DNA of 45,037 nucleotides from Erwinia typographi (GCF_000773975.1 NZ_JRUQ01000071.1:1-45037), one strand, 5' to 3'; shown: positions 26,489 through 36,653, counted from the stretch's first letter. A program made the numbers and translations. The notes: generated from the letters alone by a model not told the origin.

Positions 26489-28290
26489 TCTCTGCCGTCT
26501 GAGGAATGTTCATTTTGCACCAGCGCAATCAGCGTATAGGGCAGTGCTGGCGTCTCTTCACCCCGTACAGGGTGAAGCGTGCCAGCTTCGTTCTGCACAA
26601 ACAACGGGATCGCGCCCTTATTTTTTTCCTGATACGCCAGCCAGCCGAAATTCTCGTTCAGCCGCGTGGCTTTAATCGTGGCCCCTTTTGCCAACAGGCT
26701 GCTGAGAAGGGCGTAGGTTTGCTGCTGGCCAAACAGCACTTCATGACGACGGAAACGAGGACTTTCACTGTCCCTTTTGGCGCGCAGCGCGGCGCCGGAC
26801 CGAATCGCAGCAACGTGGCTCTCGCCAAACAGATGGCTGAAGTGGTAGACCGCCAGCGCATTCTGATGGCGGTTGGGCGAAAGGGCCAGAACCTGAGACG
26901 TTTCGCTCAGATCGAGGTAGTTCTCCGCATGTTCCGACCAGGCATTGCCATAATAAGCTGGGATCCCTTCCATGCGGGCCAGCCGGTAATATTCCCAACT
27001 GCTGTCGGTGACCAGCACCGGAATATCCAGTTTTTGCAGCGAGGTCGCGAGGGTGCGCGCCACGCTATTTGCGCCGATAATCAGCACGCCGCGAGGTTCG
27101 CGCTGCTGTACTTTAAGCAGTCGGGCCAGCAGCGAACTGGTCAGGCTTTGCAGTACAACGGTGCCGATAATAATGGCGAACACCACGGTCACCAATTTAT
27201 CCGCTCCGGCAAAACCCGTCTTCTCCAGCGTCAGCGCAAACAGCGAGCTGACCGCGGCGGCCACAATCCCGCGTGGGGAAATCCAGCTCAGCATCAGCCG
27301 GGCCCGCACCGACAGCGACGAGCCCCAGGTTGAGGCGGCGATACAAAGCGGACGGGCGACGAATTGCACGATTAACAGCACGGCGACCAGCGGCCAGCCC
27401 ATCGCCAGCAGCGCCTTCACGTCCAGCCGCGCGGCGAGAATGATAAACAACCCGGAAATCAGCAGCGCCGACAGCTCTTCTTTAAAGGCGACGATTTCGG
27501 TGAGATCGACATCGCGCATATTCGCCAGCCAGATCCCCATGACGGTTACCGTCAGCAGGCCAGACTCGTCGGCCAGCGCATTGGACAGGCCAAACGCCGT
27601 CAGCATCACCGCCAGTACCGCGAAATTTTGCAGGTAGCCCGGTAGCCAGACCCGTTTCAGCGCCACGCCCAGCAGCCAGCCAAAAAGCGCACCGGCAATC
27701 AAACCTACGGTCGCCGTCTGGCCTAAAGTCCAGAACAGGTGCGTTAACGATTCAGCTTTCTGACGCAGCACAATGAACTCAAAGACCAGAAGGGTGAAGA
27801 TAGCACCGACCGGATCGATAATAATGCCTTCCCAGCGTAAAATCTGATTGATGGCTTTCTGTGGACGCACCACGCGCATTAGCGGCGCTATCACCGTGGG
27901 GCCGGTTACGACGGTAACCGAGCCAACCAGCGCGGCAAGTTCCGGCGGGAAATCCAGCAGGGCCCAGCAGGCGACGCTAATCACCAGAAAGGTGAGCAAC
28001 ATCCCGACGGTGACCAGGTTACGGACCACCTTGCCGAGACCGCGAATTTCATCGAAGCGCAGCGTTAACGCACCTTCGAACAAAATAATGGCGACAGAAA
28101 GTGAGACAAAGGGGAACAGCAGCGCGCCAAACAGCGCATCGGGTTGCAAAATGTGGCATAGCGGCCCCAGGACAATGCCGAAAACGAGCAGCGGCAAAAT
28201 AGCCGGCAGGCGCAGCAACCAGGCCAGCCACTGGGCGGCCAGCGAACTTAATCCAATGATTACCAACAGCAGTGGGGCGGAGAGCGCCAT
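26485..28290 (-). CDS. CPA1-type cation/proton antiporter with C-terminal Rossmann-like domain
   Basis: 601 aa from ATG 28290 (AAGGA eight bases upstream); an upstream extension to 28323 has no site. Residues 1-about 400 contain around twelve membrane segments with FEGALTLRFDEIRG, VTVVTGPTVIAPLMR, WEGIIIDPVGAIF and SWISPRGIVAAAVSSLFAL, typical of NhaP-like Na+(K+)/H+ antiporters. WEGIIIDPVGA holds the Asp expected for ion binding. Residues about 400-500 (GVLIIGANSVARTLATSL) resemble a TrkA-N/RCK nucleotide-binding fold, suggesting ligand gating. The gene is not part of this E. coli segment. It may share a message with lysC, because no terminator is seen between them, only the lysC promoter. 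Confidence 0.9.
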   Translation of the reverse strand: MALSAPLLLVIIGLSSLAAQWLAWLLRLPAILPLLVFGIVLGPLCHILQPDALFGALLFPFVSLSVAIILFEGALTLRFDEIRGLGKVVRNLVTVGMLLTFLVISVACWALLDFPPELAALVGSVTVVTGPTVIAPLMRVVRPQKAINQILRWEGIIIDPVGAIFTLLVFEFIVLRQKAESLTHLFWTLGQTATVGLIAGALFGWLLGVALKRVWLPGYLQNFAVLAVMLTAFGLSNALADESGLLTVTVMGIWLANMRDVDLTEIVAFKEELSALLISGLFIILAARLDVKALLAMGWPLVAVLLIVQFVARPLCIAASTWGSSLSVRARLMLSWISPRGIVAAAVSSLFALTLEKTGFAGADKLVTVVFAIIIGTVVLQSLTSSLLARLLKVQQREPRGVLIIGANSVARTLATSLQKLDIPVLVTDSSWEYYRLARMEGIPAYYGNAWSEHAENYLDLSETSQVLALSPNRHQNALAVYHFSHLFGESHVAAIRSGAALRAKRDSESPRFRRHEVLFGQQQTYALLSSLLAKGATIKATRLNENFGWLAYQEKNKGAIPLFVQNEAGTLHPVRGEETPALPYTLIALVQNEHSSDGRD

Positions 28291-28507
28291 AAAATTTTTC
28301 CTTTCGACAGCAAGAATAGTCATACTGAAACGCTGAGCGGGTAAGCTGACCGCCGCCTGAATTATAAATAGCCCCGGACAAAAATGCGGGAAATCCTGCT
28401 AAATGATAGCTGAAACCTGTTACAGGAAGAGGGAAGCCAAAGCGGCGCTTCCGGTAACATGGCGTCCGGTCTGATTTACGGTTCTTAAATAAAAAGAGTG
28501 TGTTGTT

Positions 28508-30157
28508 ATGAAAAATATCAATCCGACACAAACCGCTGCCTGGCAAGCGCTGCAGCAGCATTTTGAAGAGATGAAAGACGTTCAAATCGCCGATCTGTTT
28601 GCTAAAGATAGCAACCGTTTCGCGAGCTTCTCTGCCACCTTCGACGATCTGATGCTGGTGGACTTCTCGAAAAACCGCATTACCAGCGAAACCCTCGCAA
28701 AGCTGCAGGATCTGGCGAAAGAGACCGATCTGCAGAGTGCCATCAAGTCGATGTTCTCCGGCGAAAAAATCAACCGTACTGAAGATCGTGCCGTGCTGCA
28801 CGTTGCCCTGCGCAACCGTAGCAATACGCCGATTGTGGTCGACGGTAAAGATGTGATGCCCGAAGTGAATGCAGTGCTGGAGAAGATGAAATCGTTCTCC
28901 GAACGCATCATCAGCGGTGACTGGAAAGGTTACACCGGCAAACCGATTACCGACGTGGTCAACATCGGTATCGGCGGTTCAGATTTGGGCCCGTTCATGT
29001 TGACCGAGGCGCTGCGCCCGTACAAAAACCATCTGAACATGCACTTCGTTTCAAACGTGGACGCAACGCATATCGCGGAAACCGTGAAGGAACTTGATCC
29101 TGAAACCACGCTGTTCCTGGTGGCGTCTAAAACCTTCACCACTCAGGAAACCATGACCAACGCCCACAGCGCGCGCGACTGGTTCCTGAAATCGGCTGGT
29201 GATGAACAGCATGTGGCGAAGCACTTTGCTGCGCTTTCTACCAACGGCAAGGCGGTCGGCGAATTCGGCATTGATACCAACAATATGTTCGAATTCTGGG
29301 ACTGGGTGGGCGGCCGCTACTCGCTGTGGTCGGCGATTGGCCTGTCGATCATTCTGTCGATAGGGTTCGACAACTTTGAGAAGCTGCTGAGTGGCGCTCA
29401 TGCCATGGACAAGCACTTCTCCACCACGCCAGCCGAGCAGAACCTGCCGGTGCTGCTGGGGCTGATCGGGATCTGGTATAACAACTTCTTTGGTGCTGAA
29501 ACCGAAGCGATCCTGCCTTACGACCAGTATATGCACCGTTTTGCTGCCTACTTCCAGCAGGGCAACATGGAGTCGAACGGCAAAAACGTTGACCGTAACG
29601 GCGTCCCTGTCAGTTACGAAACTGGCCCAATCATCTGGGGTGAGCCTGGCACTAATGGTCAGCATGCGTTTTACCAGCTGATCCACCAGGGCACTAAGCT
29701 GGTTCCCTGCGACTTTATCGCGCCAGCGGTGAGTCATAACAAGCTGGGCGATCACCACGCCAAGCTGCTGTCGAACTTCTTTGCCCAGACGGAAGCATTG
29801 GCGTTTGGTAAATCACGCGATGTGGTAGAGAAAGAGTTTGCCGACGCGGGCAAAGACGCGAAGTCTGTTGAGCACATCGTGCCGTTCAAGGTGTTTGAAG
29901 GCAACCGTCCAACCAACTCCATCCTGCTGCGCGATATTACGCCGTTCAGCCTTGGGGCGTTGATTGCGCTGTATGAGCACAAAATCTTTACTCAGGGCGC
30001 AATCCTCAATATCTTCACCTTCGATCAGTGGGGCGTTGAGCTGGGCAAACAGCTGGCTAACCGCATTCTGCCTGAGCTTTCCGGCAGCGAGCAGGTCAGC
30101 AGTCACGACAGCTCTACCAACGGGCTGATTAACCGTTATAAAAACTGGCGCGGCTAA
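28508..30157 (+). CDS. pgi: Glucose-6-phosphate isomerase
   Basis: 549 aa, the E. coli length. It interconverts glucose-6-phosphate and fructose-6-phosphate in glycolysis. Visible signatures include [50 protein letters not shown], the Glu-containing [19 protein letters not shown] and [13 protein letters not shown] with the catalytic Lys. Divergent from the antiporter with a 217-bp gap; followed by its own terminator. Confidence 0.98.
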   Translation: MKNINPTQTAAWQALQQHFEEMKDVQIADLFAKDSNRFASFSATFDDLMLVDFSKNRITSETLAKLQDLAKETDLQSAIKSMFSGEKINRTEDRAVLHVALRNRSNTPIVVDGKDVMPEVNAVLEKMKSFSERIISGDWKGYTGKPITDVVNIGIGGSDLGPFMLTEALRPYKNHLNMHFVSNVDATHIAETVKELDPETTLFLVASKTFTTQETMTNAHSARDWFLKSAGDEQHVAKHFAALSTNGKAVGEFGIDTNNMFEFWDWVGGRYSLWSAIGLSIILSIGFDNFEKLLSGAHAMDKHFSTTPAEQNLPVLLGLIGIWYNNFFGAETEAILPYDQYMHRFAAYFQQGNMESNGKNVDRNGVPVSYETGPIIWGEPGTNGQHAFYQLIHQGTKLVPCDFIAPAVSHNKLGDHHAKLLSNFFAQTEALAFGKSRDVVEKEFADAGKDAKSVEHIVPFKVFEGNRPTNSILLRDITPFSLGALIALYEHKIFTQGAILNIFTFDQWGVELGKQLANRILPELSGSEQVSSHDSSTNGLINRYKNWRG

Positions 30158-30182
30158 GCGGTCATCGCTTTGTTAGCCTGTG

Positions 30183-30214
30183 GGCTGGTGCGAATGCGCC
30201 AGCCTTTTATTTTT
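30183..30214 (+). terminator. pgi terminator
   Basis: Stem GGCTGGTGC / GCGCCAGCC (one G-T pair) with loop GAAT, followed by TTTTATTTTT, 25 bp after the pgi stop. Confidence 0.92.
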
Positions 30215-30793
30215 ATAGTACTCGGCAATATCCTTCAGGACCGCCTCTATCTACTTTTGGTCCTGGTTGACAGCCTCATTTTTTCTCCCAGCCGCGATAA
30301 GAGGAGCGATTCGCGTAAAAACAGCCGTGAACTGGCGCATCATTCTTCTCATTTATAGATAGAGCGACGATCTTGCTGCTGAGGAAATTCTTAAAATTGC
30401 CACCATCCCCGCTATTCTTGCCAAGATAAATCTGAAATCGTCGCGCCGCGATTTCGACATAATTCGTAACTTCTTATTAGTAACTTACTGAAAATAAAAT
30501 ATTTTCATAATAACTGCTGCCGTTTTTTAGTTCATAAAGCAATTCCACCTTGCTCCAGACTATTGTCAGGTAATGGTACTAATAAACAGTTGTAAATCAG
30601 TTATTAATTCCAATATATTGAATTAATTAGTCAAATATTGCATTGCAGGGTGAAAACGTGCTTATTTTAGGCAGGCAACAGCGTTGATAGCCCCTACGGG
30701 GCTGCCCTCAATTCTGGCCATTTATTGCCTTATACTGAACCGGCCTGAAACCCTTCAGGTGAGGTATCCATTCATTTAATGAAGGGAAATGTT
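30215..30793 (+). promoter_or_regulatory. Long A/T-rich control region upstream of yjbEFGH
   Basis: 579 bp without a credible gene. TGAGGAAATTCTTA (30380-30393) matches an RcsAB-box consensus (TAAGAATATTCCTA) at 10 of 14 positions on its reverse strand; yjbEFGH is Rcs-controlled in E. coli. GAAAATAAAATATTTTC (30490-30506) is a perfect A/T palindrome. AGCCCC-TAC-GGGGCT (30689-30703) is a perfect short hairpin. TATACT (30731-30736) is a good -10 element about 58 bp before the yjbE start, but no convincing -35 element is present, as expected for an activated promoter. Functions are inferred. Confidence 0.5.
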
Positions 30794-31039
30794 ATGAAAA
30801 AAGTCTTATGCGCTGCTGCAGCCATAGTGTACTTAGCAAGTGCTTCAGCCGCGTTCGCCGCGACTGAAGCTGGCGCTCCGGCCGGTGATACAGCAGAGAG
30901 CTTTGCTGCTGGAAACTCCAATGCCGTGGGCGTAGGTGCGATTGGCGCACTGGTTGGTATTGCTCTCGCAGCATCCAGTGGCGGCGACGGTTCTAATACC
31001 GGCACCACGACCACCACGACCACTAGCACCACGCGCTAA
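30794..31039 (+). CDS. yjbE: Small secreted protein YjbE of the exopolysaccharide operon
   Basis: 81 aa (E. coli about 80). The chosen ATG has AAGGGA upstream. Residues 1-22 form a signal peptide (AAIVYLASASAAFA). The mature part is rich in Gly, Ala and Ser with a short hydrophobic stretch AVGVGAIGALVGIALAAS, and ends in a Thr tract GTTTTTTTSTTR. Its function is not known; yjbEFGH affects an extracellular polysaccharide in E. coli and responds to Rcs and osmotic signals. A terminator follows, so it is probably made in excess over yjbFGH. Confidence 0.88.
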   Translation: MKKVLCAAAAIVYLASASAAFAATEAGAPAGDTAESFAAGNSNAVGVGAIGALVGIALAASSGGDGSNTGTTTTTTTSTTR

Positions 31040-31057
31040 GTGCGGTAAATTAATCAT

Positions 31058-31084
31058 AACCACACGTTAGTGTGGTTATTTTTT
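31058..31084 (+). terminator. Terminator or attenuator between yjbE and yjbF
   Basis: Perfect stem AACCACAC / GTGTGGTT with loop GTTA, followed by ATTTTTT. As yjbFGH has no other obvious promoter, this likely acts by partial read-through. Confidence 0.88.
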
Positions 31085-31116
31085 GACATTGTCAGACTTT
31101 GCTCAGGGACACACAG

Positions 31117-31764
31117 GTGCGCTACCTACCACTGCTGCTTTTATGCCTGCTTCTCCAGGCCTGTACACAAACACAAAAAGGGCTAGGTGAGACGGTAAAA
31201 CTCGCCCTGCTTGGGCCGGACGATGTTCAGGTCTCTGATGAACAAGTAGAAAGTCTGCCATATGCCAGCATGTACCTGCGCGTGAATCACGGGCAGCGTA
31301 TCTTTGTGGTGCTGGGCTTTGATGAAAATGGCCAGCAAAAATGGATCACCCAGGACCGCTCGATGGTGGTCACTCAGCATGGCCGCGTGGTGAAAACGCT
31401 CGGGCTGAGTGACAACCTCAACGAGGTGACCAATCTGCAGCAGGACCCGCTGGCAAACGCGCTTGAGCTGACCGAGGGCGCCAGCTGGACACGCATCCTG
31501 AGCTGGAGCGAAGCGGGTAAATTACGCAGCGCCACGGCCACCTCACGCTTCAGCCGCCTGAAGGATACGGTGCTGACGCTGCCCGGTCAAAACGTTGCCT
31601 GTCGGGTCTGGCAGGAAGAGGTTGAGCTGCCTGCCGAGGGTAAATCCTGGGCAAATACCTTCTGGATTGACACCACTAGCGGACAGGTTCGCCAGTCACA
31701 GCAAACGCTGGGGGGCGACTATTTCCCCCTTGAAACCACTATCCTGAAGCCTGCGAAATCATGA
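31117..31764 (+). CDS. yjbF: Lipoprotein YjbF (GfcB family)
   Basis: 215 aa from GTG 31117, preceded by AGGGAC; an upstream TTG at 31099 is rejected. The N-terminus RYLPLLLLCLLLQAC ends in a lipobox with the lipidated Cys at 16, and Thr follows it, so the protein should go to the outer membrane. Conserved parts include LPYASMYLRVNHGQRIFVVL and FWIDTTSGQVRQS, also in E. coli YjbF. It is paralogous to GfcB of the group 4 capsule operon. The stop overlaps the yjbG start by 4 bp. Confidence 0.92.
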   Translation: MRYLPLLLLCLLLQACTQTQKGLGETVKLALLGPDDVQVSDEQVESLPYASMYLRVNHGQRIFVVLGFDENGQQKWITQDRSMVVTQHGRVVKTLGLSDNLNEVTNLQQDPLANALELTEGASWTRILSWSEAGKLRSATATSRFSRLKDTVLTLPGQNVACRVWQEEVELPAEGKSWANTFWIDTTSGQVRQSQQTLGGDYFPLETTILKPAKS

Positions 31765-32516
31765 AAAAAATCACTCTCCTCCTCGCAGGAATTTCAGCCT
31801 GCCTCTCGCTCAGCGCGTATGCCGACAGCCAGGTAACCGTCTATTCCCCCGGCCAGTCCCAGACTGCGGTCGTCAGCCATGCGCAAAACCTCGCCCAGTT
31901 GGTCGGCAGTCCGGCGCTGAAGGACCAAACCTGGTGGCCGGGAACGGTTATTGCTGAGAAGCTGGCCACGGCTGCCGCGATTCAGCAGCAGCAGCAGGTG
32001 CTGGCGCGCCTGAAGGCCTGGAGCAATGCGCTACATGCCGACGGCGATAGTAGCCAGGCGGCGGCGGTCGATAATGTCTGGCAGCAGGTGGCGGCCATCA
32101 AGGTGACGGGACGTCAGTTTACCAACCTCGATCCTGACTGGGTACGGATCCGCCCTGAGGCAAACCGCCGACTGGAAGGGGATTACAGCGTGTACACGCT
32201 ACAAAAACCGACCACGATAACGCTGGCTGGCGCCCTTGGCGGCAGCGGTAAAACCTCGTGGCAGCCAGGTCGCAGCGTGGTGGATTACCTCCAGAATCAC
32301 GATCATTTGTCAGGCGCAGAGCATAATTTCGCGGTGCTGATTGCCGCAAACGGCGACGTGAGTGAAGTGCCGGTGGCCTACTGGAACCGCCGCCACGTTG
32401 AACCTGAAGCGGGCAGCATCATTTACCTTGGCTTTTCCTCATGGGCGCTGCCTGGCGACGCTGAAGACCTCAACCAGCAGATTGTTTCTGTTTTGACGCA
32501 CCGGATCCCTGACTGA
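31761..32516 (+). CDS. yjbG: Periplasmic protein YjbG (GfcC family)
   Basis: 251 aa, signal peptide 1-21 ([14 protein letters not shown] then DSQVTVY). The ATG overlaps the yjbF stop (ATGA). Mid-protein features such as [28 protein letters not shown] and the C-terminal [27 protein letters not shown] are typical of GfcC/YjbG, periplasmic proteins with beta-grasp domains linked to polysaccharide export. It overlaps yjbH by one base. Confidence 0.92.
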   Translation: MKKITLLLAGISACLSLSAYADSQVTVYSPGQSQTAVVSHAQNLAQLVGSPALKDQTWWPGTVIAEKLATAAAIQQQQQVLARLKAWSNALHADGDSSQAAAVDNVWQQVAAIKVTGRQFTNLDPDWVRIRPEANRRLEGDYSVYTLQKPTTITLAGALGGSGKTSWQPGRSVVDYLQNHDHLSGAEHNFAVLIAANGDVSEVPVAYWNRRHVEPEAGSIIYLGFSSWALPGDAEDLNQQIVSVLTHRIPD

Positions 32517-34612
32517 TGAAAAAAACATATCTTCTCAGCCTGTTAGCCATTTCTGTTGCCTGCGCCTGCCAGGTTCAGGCGGCGACTTATCCCGATCCGG
32601 TTGGGCCTTCACAGTCTGATTTTGGCGGCGTAGGCCTGCTCCAGGTTCCGACGGCCCGCATGGCTAAAGACGGTGAGTTCAGCCTGAATTATCGCTATAA
32701 CGATCAGTACCGTTTTTACTCTTCCTCGGTTCAGCTGTTCCCTTGGCTGGAAGCGACCATTCGCTATACCGACGTGAAAACCCGCCGCTACAGCGCGGTT
32801 GATAGCTTCAGTGGTAACCAAAGCTATAAGGACAAAGCTTTCGATCTGAAAGCTCGTCTGTGGCAGGAGGGCTACTGGCTGCCTGAAGTCTCCGTCGGCG
32901 CCCGTGACCTCGGCGGTACTGGCCTGTTCGACAGTGAATATCTGGTGGGCACCAAAGCCTGGGGACCCTTTGATTTCACGCTGGGCCTCGGTTTTGGCTA
33001 CCTGGGCAACAGCGGGACGGTGAAGAACCCGTTCTGCCAGGCCGACAGTAGCTATTGCCAACGCTCCCGTGGAAACGGCACGGCCGGCTCGGTCAACGGT
33101 AAGGACTTATTTAAAGGTCCGGCGGCATTCTTTGGCGGCATAGAGTACCAGACCCCCTGGCAGCCTCTGCGTCTGAAGGCCGAATATGAAGGAAATGACT
33201 ATCAGGACGACTTTGCCGGACGCCTTGAGCAGAAAAGCAAAGTTAACGTCGGAGCCATCTACCGTATTACCGACTGGGCCGATGTCAACGTGAGCTATGA
33301 GCGCGGCAACACCCTCATGGCAGGCTTCACGCTGCGCACCAATTTTAACGATCTGCACAGCGCTTCGGTTGATGCTGCCAAACCGGCTTATAAGCCGCAG
33401 CCGCAGGGTGAATTCTTCGACCAGACCACCGTTGCCAACCAGTTGACGGATTTGAAATACAATGCTGGTCTGGACGCGCCCAATATCCAGCGGAAAGGCA
33501 ATACTCTTTACGCCACCGGGGAGCAATCTAAATACCGCAATACCCAGGAAGGCGTCGATCGCGCTAACCTGATCCTGATAAATCATCTGCCGGCGAATGT
33601 CGACACGCTGGAGGTGACCGAAACCCGCAACCGTATGCCGCAGGTGACCACCGAAACCAGCGTCGACAGCCTGCGTCAGCAGCTTGAAGGCTATCCGTTG
33701 GGTAAAGAGAAGCCGCTGGATCAGAAGCGGGTTGAACCGCAGGATCCGGGGCGTACCGAGCAGGGATACTACATCGATGCTAACGACTTAGATTACAGCC
33801 TTTCGCCGGTACTGAACCAGTCTGTCGGTGGTCCGGAAAGTTTCTACCTGTATCAGGTTGGCGTGATGGCGAATGCGAATTACTGGCTGACGAAGCACCT
33901 GATCATCGACGGTAGTCTGTTCGGCAACCTGGCGAATAACTACGACAAGTTCAATTATACTGGGGGGCCAACCGACTCCTCTCTGCCTCGCGTACGTACC
34001 CATATCCGCGATTATGTTGAAAACGACGTCTATGTGAATAACCTGCAGGCCAACTACATGCACGAGCTTGGCAATGGTTTCTATGGCCAGGTGTACGGCG
34101 GTTATCTGGAAACCATGTATGGCGGTGTGGGAGGCGAGGTGTTGTACCGTCCGCTGGACGCTGACTGGGCGATTGGCGTTGATGCCAACTACGTCAAGCA
34201 GCGTGACTGGGACAATATGATGCAGTTCACCAACTACGACGCGAAGGTTGGTAACCTGACGGCCTACTGGCGTCCATCGTTCTTCAATAACCAGGTACTG
34301 GTGAAGGCAAGCGTGGGACAGTATCTGGCTGAGGATAAAGGTGCAACGCTGGATGTTTCCCGCCAGTTTGACAGCGGCGTGATTGTTGGGGCTTATGCCA
34401 CCAAAACCAACGTGTCGTCCGAAGAGTACGGCGAAGGGGACTTCACCAAGGGCTTCTATATCTCGGTTCCAATGGATCTGTTTACCGCCTCGCCAACGCG
34501 TGGCCGTGCGCAGGTCAACTGGACGCCGCTGACTCGCGATGGCGGGCAGATGCTGGGACGTAAATATCAGCTGTATGATATGACGACCGACCGGGACATC
34601 GATTTCCGTTAA
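32516..34612 (+). CDS. yjbH: Outer-membrane protein YjbH (GfcD family)
   Basis: 698 aa, E. coli YjbH size. Signal peptide 1-22 ([12 protein letters not shown] then ATYPDP). The mature start [28 protein letters not shown] is the family hallmark. Two long beta-rich parts, about 25-310 and 440-698, alternate aromatic and polar residues as in barrel strands, and the chain ends in DIDFR. It likely forms the outer-membrane exit for the exopolysaccharide, together with YjbF and YjbG. Last gene of the translationally coupled yjbFGH. Confidence 0.93.
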   Translation: MKKTYLLSLLAISVACACQVQAATYPDPVGPSQSDFGGVGLLQVPTARMAKDGEFSLNYRYNDQYRFYSSSVQLFPWLEATIRYTDVKTRRYSAVDSFSGNQSYKDKAFDLKARLWQEGYWLPEVSVGARDLGGTGLFDSEYLVGTKAWGPFDFTLGLGFGYLGNSGTVKNPFCQADSSYCQRSRGNGTAGSVNGKDLFKGPAAFFGGIEYQTPWQPLRLKAEYEGNDYQDDFAGRLEQKSKVNVGAIYRITDWADVNVSYERGNTLMAGFTLRTNFNDLHSASVDAAKPAYKPQPQGEFFDQTTVANQLTDLKYNAGLDAPNIQRKGNTLYATGEQSKYRNTQEGVDRANLILINHLPANVDTLEVTETRNRMPQVTTETSVDSLRQQLEGYPLGKEKPLDQKRVEPQDPGRTEQGYYIDANDLDYSLSPVLNQSVGGPESFYLYQVGVMANANYWLTKHLIIDGSLFGNLANNYDKFNYTGGPTDSSLPRVRTHIRDYVENDVYVNNLQANYMHELGNGFYGQVYGGYLETMYGGVGGEVLYRPLDADWAIGVDANYVKQRDWDNMMQFTNYDAKVGNLTAYWRPSFFNNQVLVKASVGQYLAEDKGATLDVSRQFDSGVIVGAYATKTNVSSEEYGEGDFTKGFYISVPMDLFTASPTRGRAQVNWTPLTRDGGQMLGRKYQLYDMTTDRDIDFR

Positions 34613-34633
34613 TCACCGGTGTCATGCAAAACT

Positions 34634-34649
34634 TGTGAACTGGCTCACA
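34634..34649. promoter_or_regulatory. CRP site upstream of psiE
   Basis: TGTGAACTGGCTCACA fits the TGTGA-N6-TCACA consensus exactly, 63 bp before the psiE start. In E. coli psiE is controlled by both PhoB and cAMP-CRP, so this agrees with expectation. Confidence 0.85.
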
Positions 34650-34668
34650 CTAAAGCATATTGTGCGTA

Positions 34669-34683
34669 TCAGGATTATCCTGA
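34669..34683. promoter_or_regulatory. Palindrome between the CRP site and psiE
   Basis: TCAGGATTATCCTGA is a perfect 7+1+7 inverted repeat. It matches the RcsB-type box KMRGAWTMWYCTGS at 12 of 14 positions, as I recall that consensus. It might bind RcsB or serve as another operator for psiE. Confidence 0.45.
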
Positions 34684-34712
34684 CGGATAACAGTGACTTT
34701 AGAGGGTTTTGC

Positions 34713-35111
34713 ATGATTACCGCCGCGCGTATTGCCTGGATTTTACAGATGCTGCTGAATATCGGACTGATTTTTTTAGCCGGTATTCTGGCCATCTTTT
34801 TAGGTAAAGAGACTTTTCATCTGGCCAACGTATTGCTGAACACCGGTGAGCAGACTTCTTCCTACCTGCTGATCGAGGGGATCGTCATTTATTTCCTCTA
34901 TTTCGAATTTATTGCCTTAATTGTCAAATACTTCCAGTCTGGCTATCATTTCCCGCTGCGCTATTTTGTCTACATCGGCATCACGGCGATCATCCGCCTG
35001 ATTATTGTGGACCATAAAAACCCGCTGGACACGCTGGCCTACTCCATTGCCATCCTGATTCTGGTTATTACCCTCTGGCTGGCTAACAGCAACCGGCTGA
35101 AGCGCGAATAA
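34713..35111 (+). CDS. psiE: Phosphate-starvation-inducible protein PsiE
   Basis: 132 aa from ATG 34713 (AGAGGG upstream); an upstream extension to 34635 would run through the CRP site and is rejected. Four membrane segments are visible. The conserved core [17 protein letters not shown] followed by [19 protein letters not shown] and [14 protein letters not shown] is nearly identical to E. coli PsiE. The function is unknown beyond induction by low phosphate. In E. coli xylE and the mal genes follow; here ubiC does. A clear Pho box at workable spacing was not found. Confidence 0.93.
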   Translation: MITAARIAWILQMLLNIGLIFLAGILAIFLGKETFHLANVLLNTGEQTSSYLLIEGIVIYFLYFEFIALIVKYFQSGYHFPLRYFVYIGITAIIRLIIVDHKNPLDTLAYSIAILILVITLWLANSNRLKRE

Positions 35112-35239
35112 TCCGCTGGCGCGTCCTTTGCGGCGCGCCAACTCCTGCTGAAATTCGCACTATTTCCTCCCTCAGCCGATGTTCTCCCTCTGCCTCTGCG
35201 TTACACTATGGCACCCCTGTTATTGCCCGGAGAAGCCAA

Positions 35240-35755
35240 ATGGCTGATAACGCGCTGTCGCAACTGCGCTCCCTTGAATGGCTACCTGCCTCTTCGCCCT
35301 TACTTTCCGTCGCATTGCTGGACTGGCTGATGGAAGAAGACTCAATGACCCAGCGTTTTGAGCGCCACTGCCAACAGGTGACGGTGAAAGTGGTGCGGGA
35401 AGGTTTTGCTGGTGCAGAGGAAGTAGGCGATGAAGTCTCATTTCTGCCTGAGGAGCCTCGCTACTGGCTGCGTGAGATTTTGCTCTGCGGCGACGGCGAA
35501 CCCTGGCTTGCCGGGCGCACTATTGTGCCTGAATCCACTCTGATGGGGCCTGAGCAGATGCTGCAACAGCTGGGAACGCGCCCGCTGGGGCGCTATCTGT
35601 TTGCTTCTTCAACACTGACGCGCGATTTTATCGAGCCAGGTCAGTTTGAAAACTTGTGGGGGCGCCGGTCCCGTCTGCGCCTCTCTGGCAAACCGTTATT
35701 ACTGACAGAACTGTTTTTACCTCCGGCACCGCTTTATCAGTCGCTGTCGGTTTGA
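35240..35755 (+). CDS. ubiC: Chorismate pyruvate-lyase
   Basis: 171 aa, near the E. coli size (165). It converts chorismate to 4-hydroxybenzoate and pyruvate, the first committed step of ubiquinone synthesis. Recognisable parts are the N-terminal [58 protein letters not shown] with the active-site Arg and the Glu of PES, and [16 protein letters not shown] lies 7 nt before the ATG. It is 13 bp upstream of ubiA and forms an operon with it. Confidence 0.96.
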   Translation: MADNALSQLRSLEWLPASSPLLSVALLDWLMEEDSMTQRFERHCQQVTVKVVREGFAGAEEVGDEVSFLPEEPRYWLREILLCGDGEPWLAGRTIVPESTLMGPEQMLQQLGTRPLGRYLFASSTLTRDFIEPGQFENLWGRRSRLRLSGKPLLLTELFLPPAPLYQSLSV

Positions 35756-35768
35756 GGGAGAGAGTGAC

Positions 35769-36653
35769 GTGGAGAGAAGCCTGCCGATGAGTAAATTTCA
35801 GGCCTACAGCCGGCTGATGCGAATCGATAAGCCGATTGGTTCGCTGCTGCTGTTGTGGCCGACATTCTGGGCGCTGTGGCTGTCTGGAATGCAGATCCCG
35901 CCGCTCAACGTACTGGTGGTTTTCGTGCTCGGCGTCTTTTTCATGCGTGCCGCTGGCTGTGTGGTGAATGATTTTGCCGATCGTAAAATTGACGGCCACG
36001 TTAAGCGCACGCAGTCGCGTCCGTTACCCAGCGGCGCCGTCACCTCAAAAGAGGCCAGGCTACTGTTTACCGGGCTGGTACTGATCTCGTTCTGCCTGGT
36101 GTTAACTATGAACGCGATGACCATCTGGCTGTCGTTTGGCGGTCTGGCGCTGGCCTGGGTCTATCCGTTTATGAAGCGCTACACCCATCTGCCGCAGGTG
36201 GTGCTGGGCGCGGCGTTTGGCTGGGCAATCCCGATGGGCTGGGCGGCGGTGAGTGAAAGCGTGCCGCTGGTCTGCTGGCTGCTGTTCGCGGCCAACATCT
36301 GCTGGACGGTGGCCTATGACACGCTGTATGCGATGGTCGATCGGGATGATGACCTGAAAATTGGCGTTAAATCGACGGCGATTCTGTTTGGACGTTTCGA
36401 TAAGTTGATAGTCGGTCTGCTACAGCTGGCAACGCTGGCGCTGATGGCGCTGACTGGCTGGTTACTGCAGCTGGGCGGGGCGTTTTACTGGTCGCTGCTG
36501 CTGGGGGGCGCGCTTTTTGTTCATCAGCAAAAGCTGATTTCAACCCGCGATCGCGATCTCTGTTTCCAGGCCTTTCTGAACAACAACTATGTCGGGCTGG
36601 TGCTGTTTATCGGTATTGCCCTTAGCACCTCGCCATTATCTGACTGGCTCTGA
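35769..36653 (+). CDS. ubiA: 4-hydroxybenzoate octaprenyltransferase
   Basis: 294 aa from GTG 35769, where [18 protein letters not shown] aligns with the E. coli start. An integral membrane prenyltransferase with eight or nine segments. It attaches the octaprenyl chain to 4-hydroxybenzoate made by UbiC. The two Asp-rich prenyl diphosphate motifs are NDFADRKID and the region around [20 protein letters not shown] strong terminator follows 14 bp later. In E. coli plsB follows directly; here an effector/immunity pair lies between. Confidence 0.97.
   Translation: MERSLPMSKFQAYSRLMRIDKPIGSLLLLWPTFWALWLSGMQIPPLNVLVVFVLGVFFMRAAGCVVNDFADRKIDGHVKRTQSRPLPSGAVTSKEARLLFTGLVLISFCLVLTMNAMTIWLSFGGLALAWVYPFMKRYTHLPQVVLGAAFGWAIPMGWAAVSESVPLVCWLLFAANICWTVAYDTLYAMVDRDDDLKIGVKSTAILFGRFDKLIVGLLQLATLALMALTGWLLQLGGAFYWSLLLGGALFVHQQKLISTRDRDLCFQAFLNNNYVGLVLFIGIALSTSPLSDWL

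Noticed and set aside
30170..30358. 62-codon frame after pgi
   Set aside because: It overlaps the pgi terminator hairpin and T-run, and no convincing ribosome site was seen.
34680..34697. Possible Pho box before psiE (CTGACGGATAACAGTGAC)
   Set aside because: It matches about 13 of 18 positions and lies so close to the start codon that a -10 element at normal spacing would fall at the ATG.
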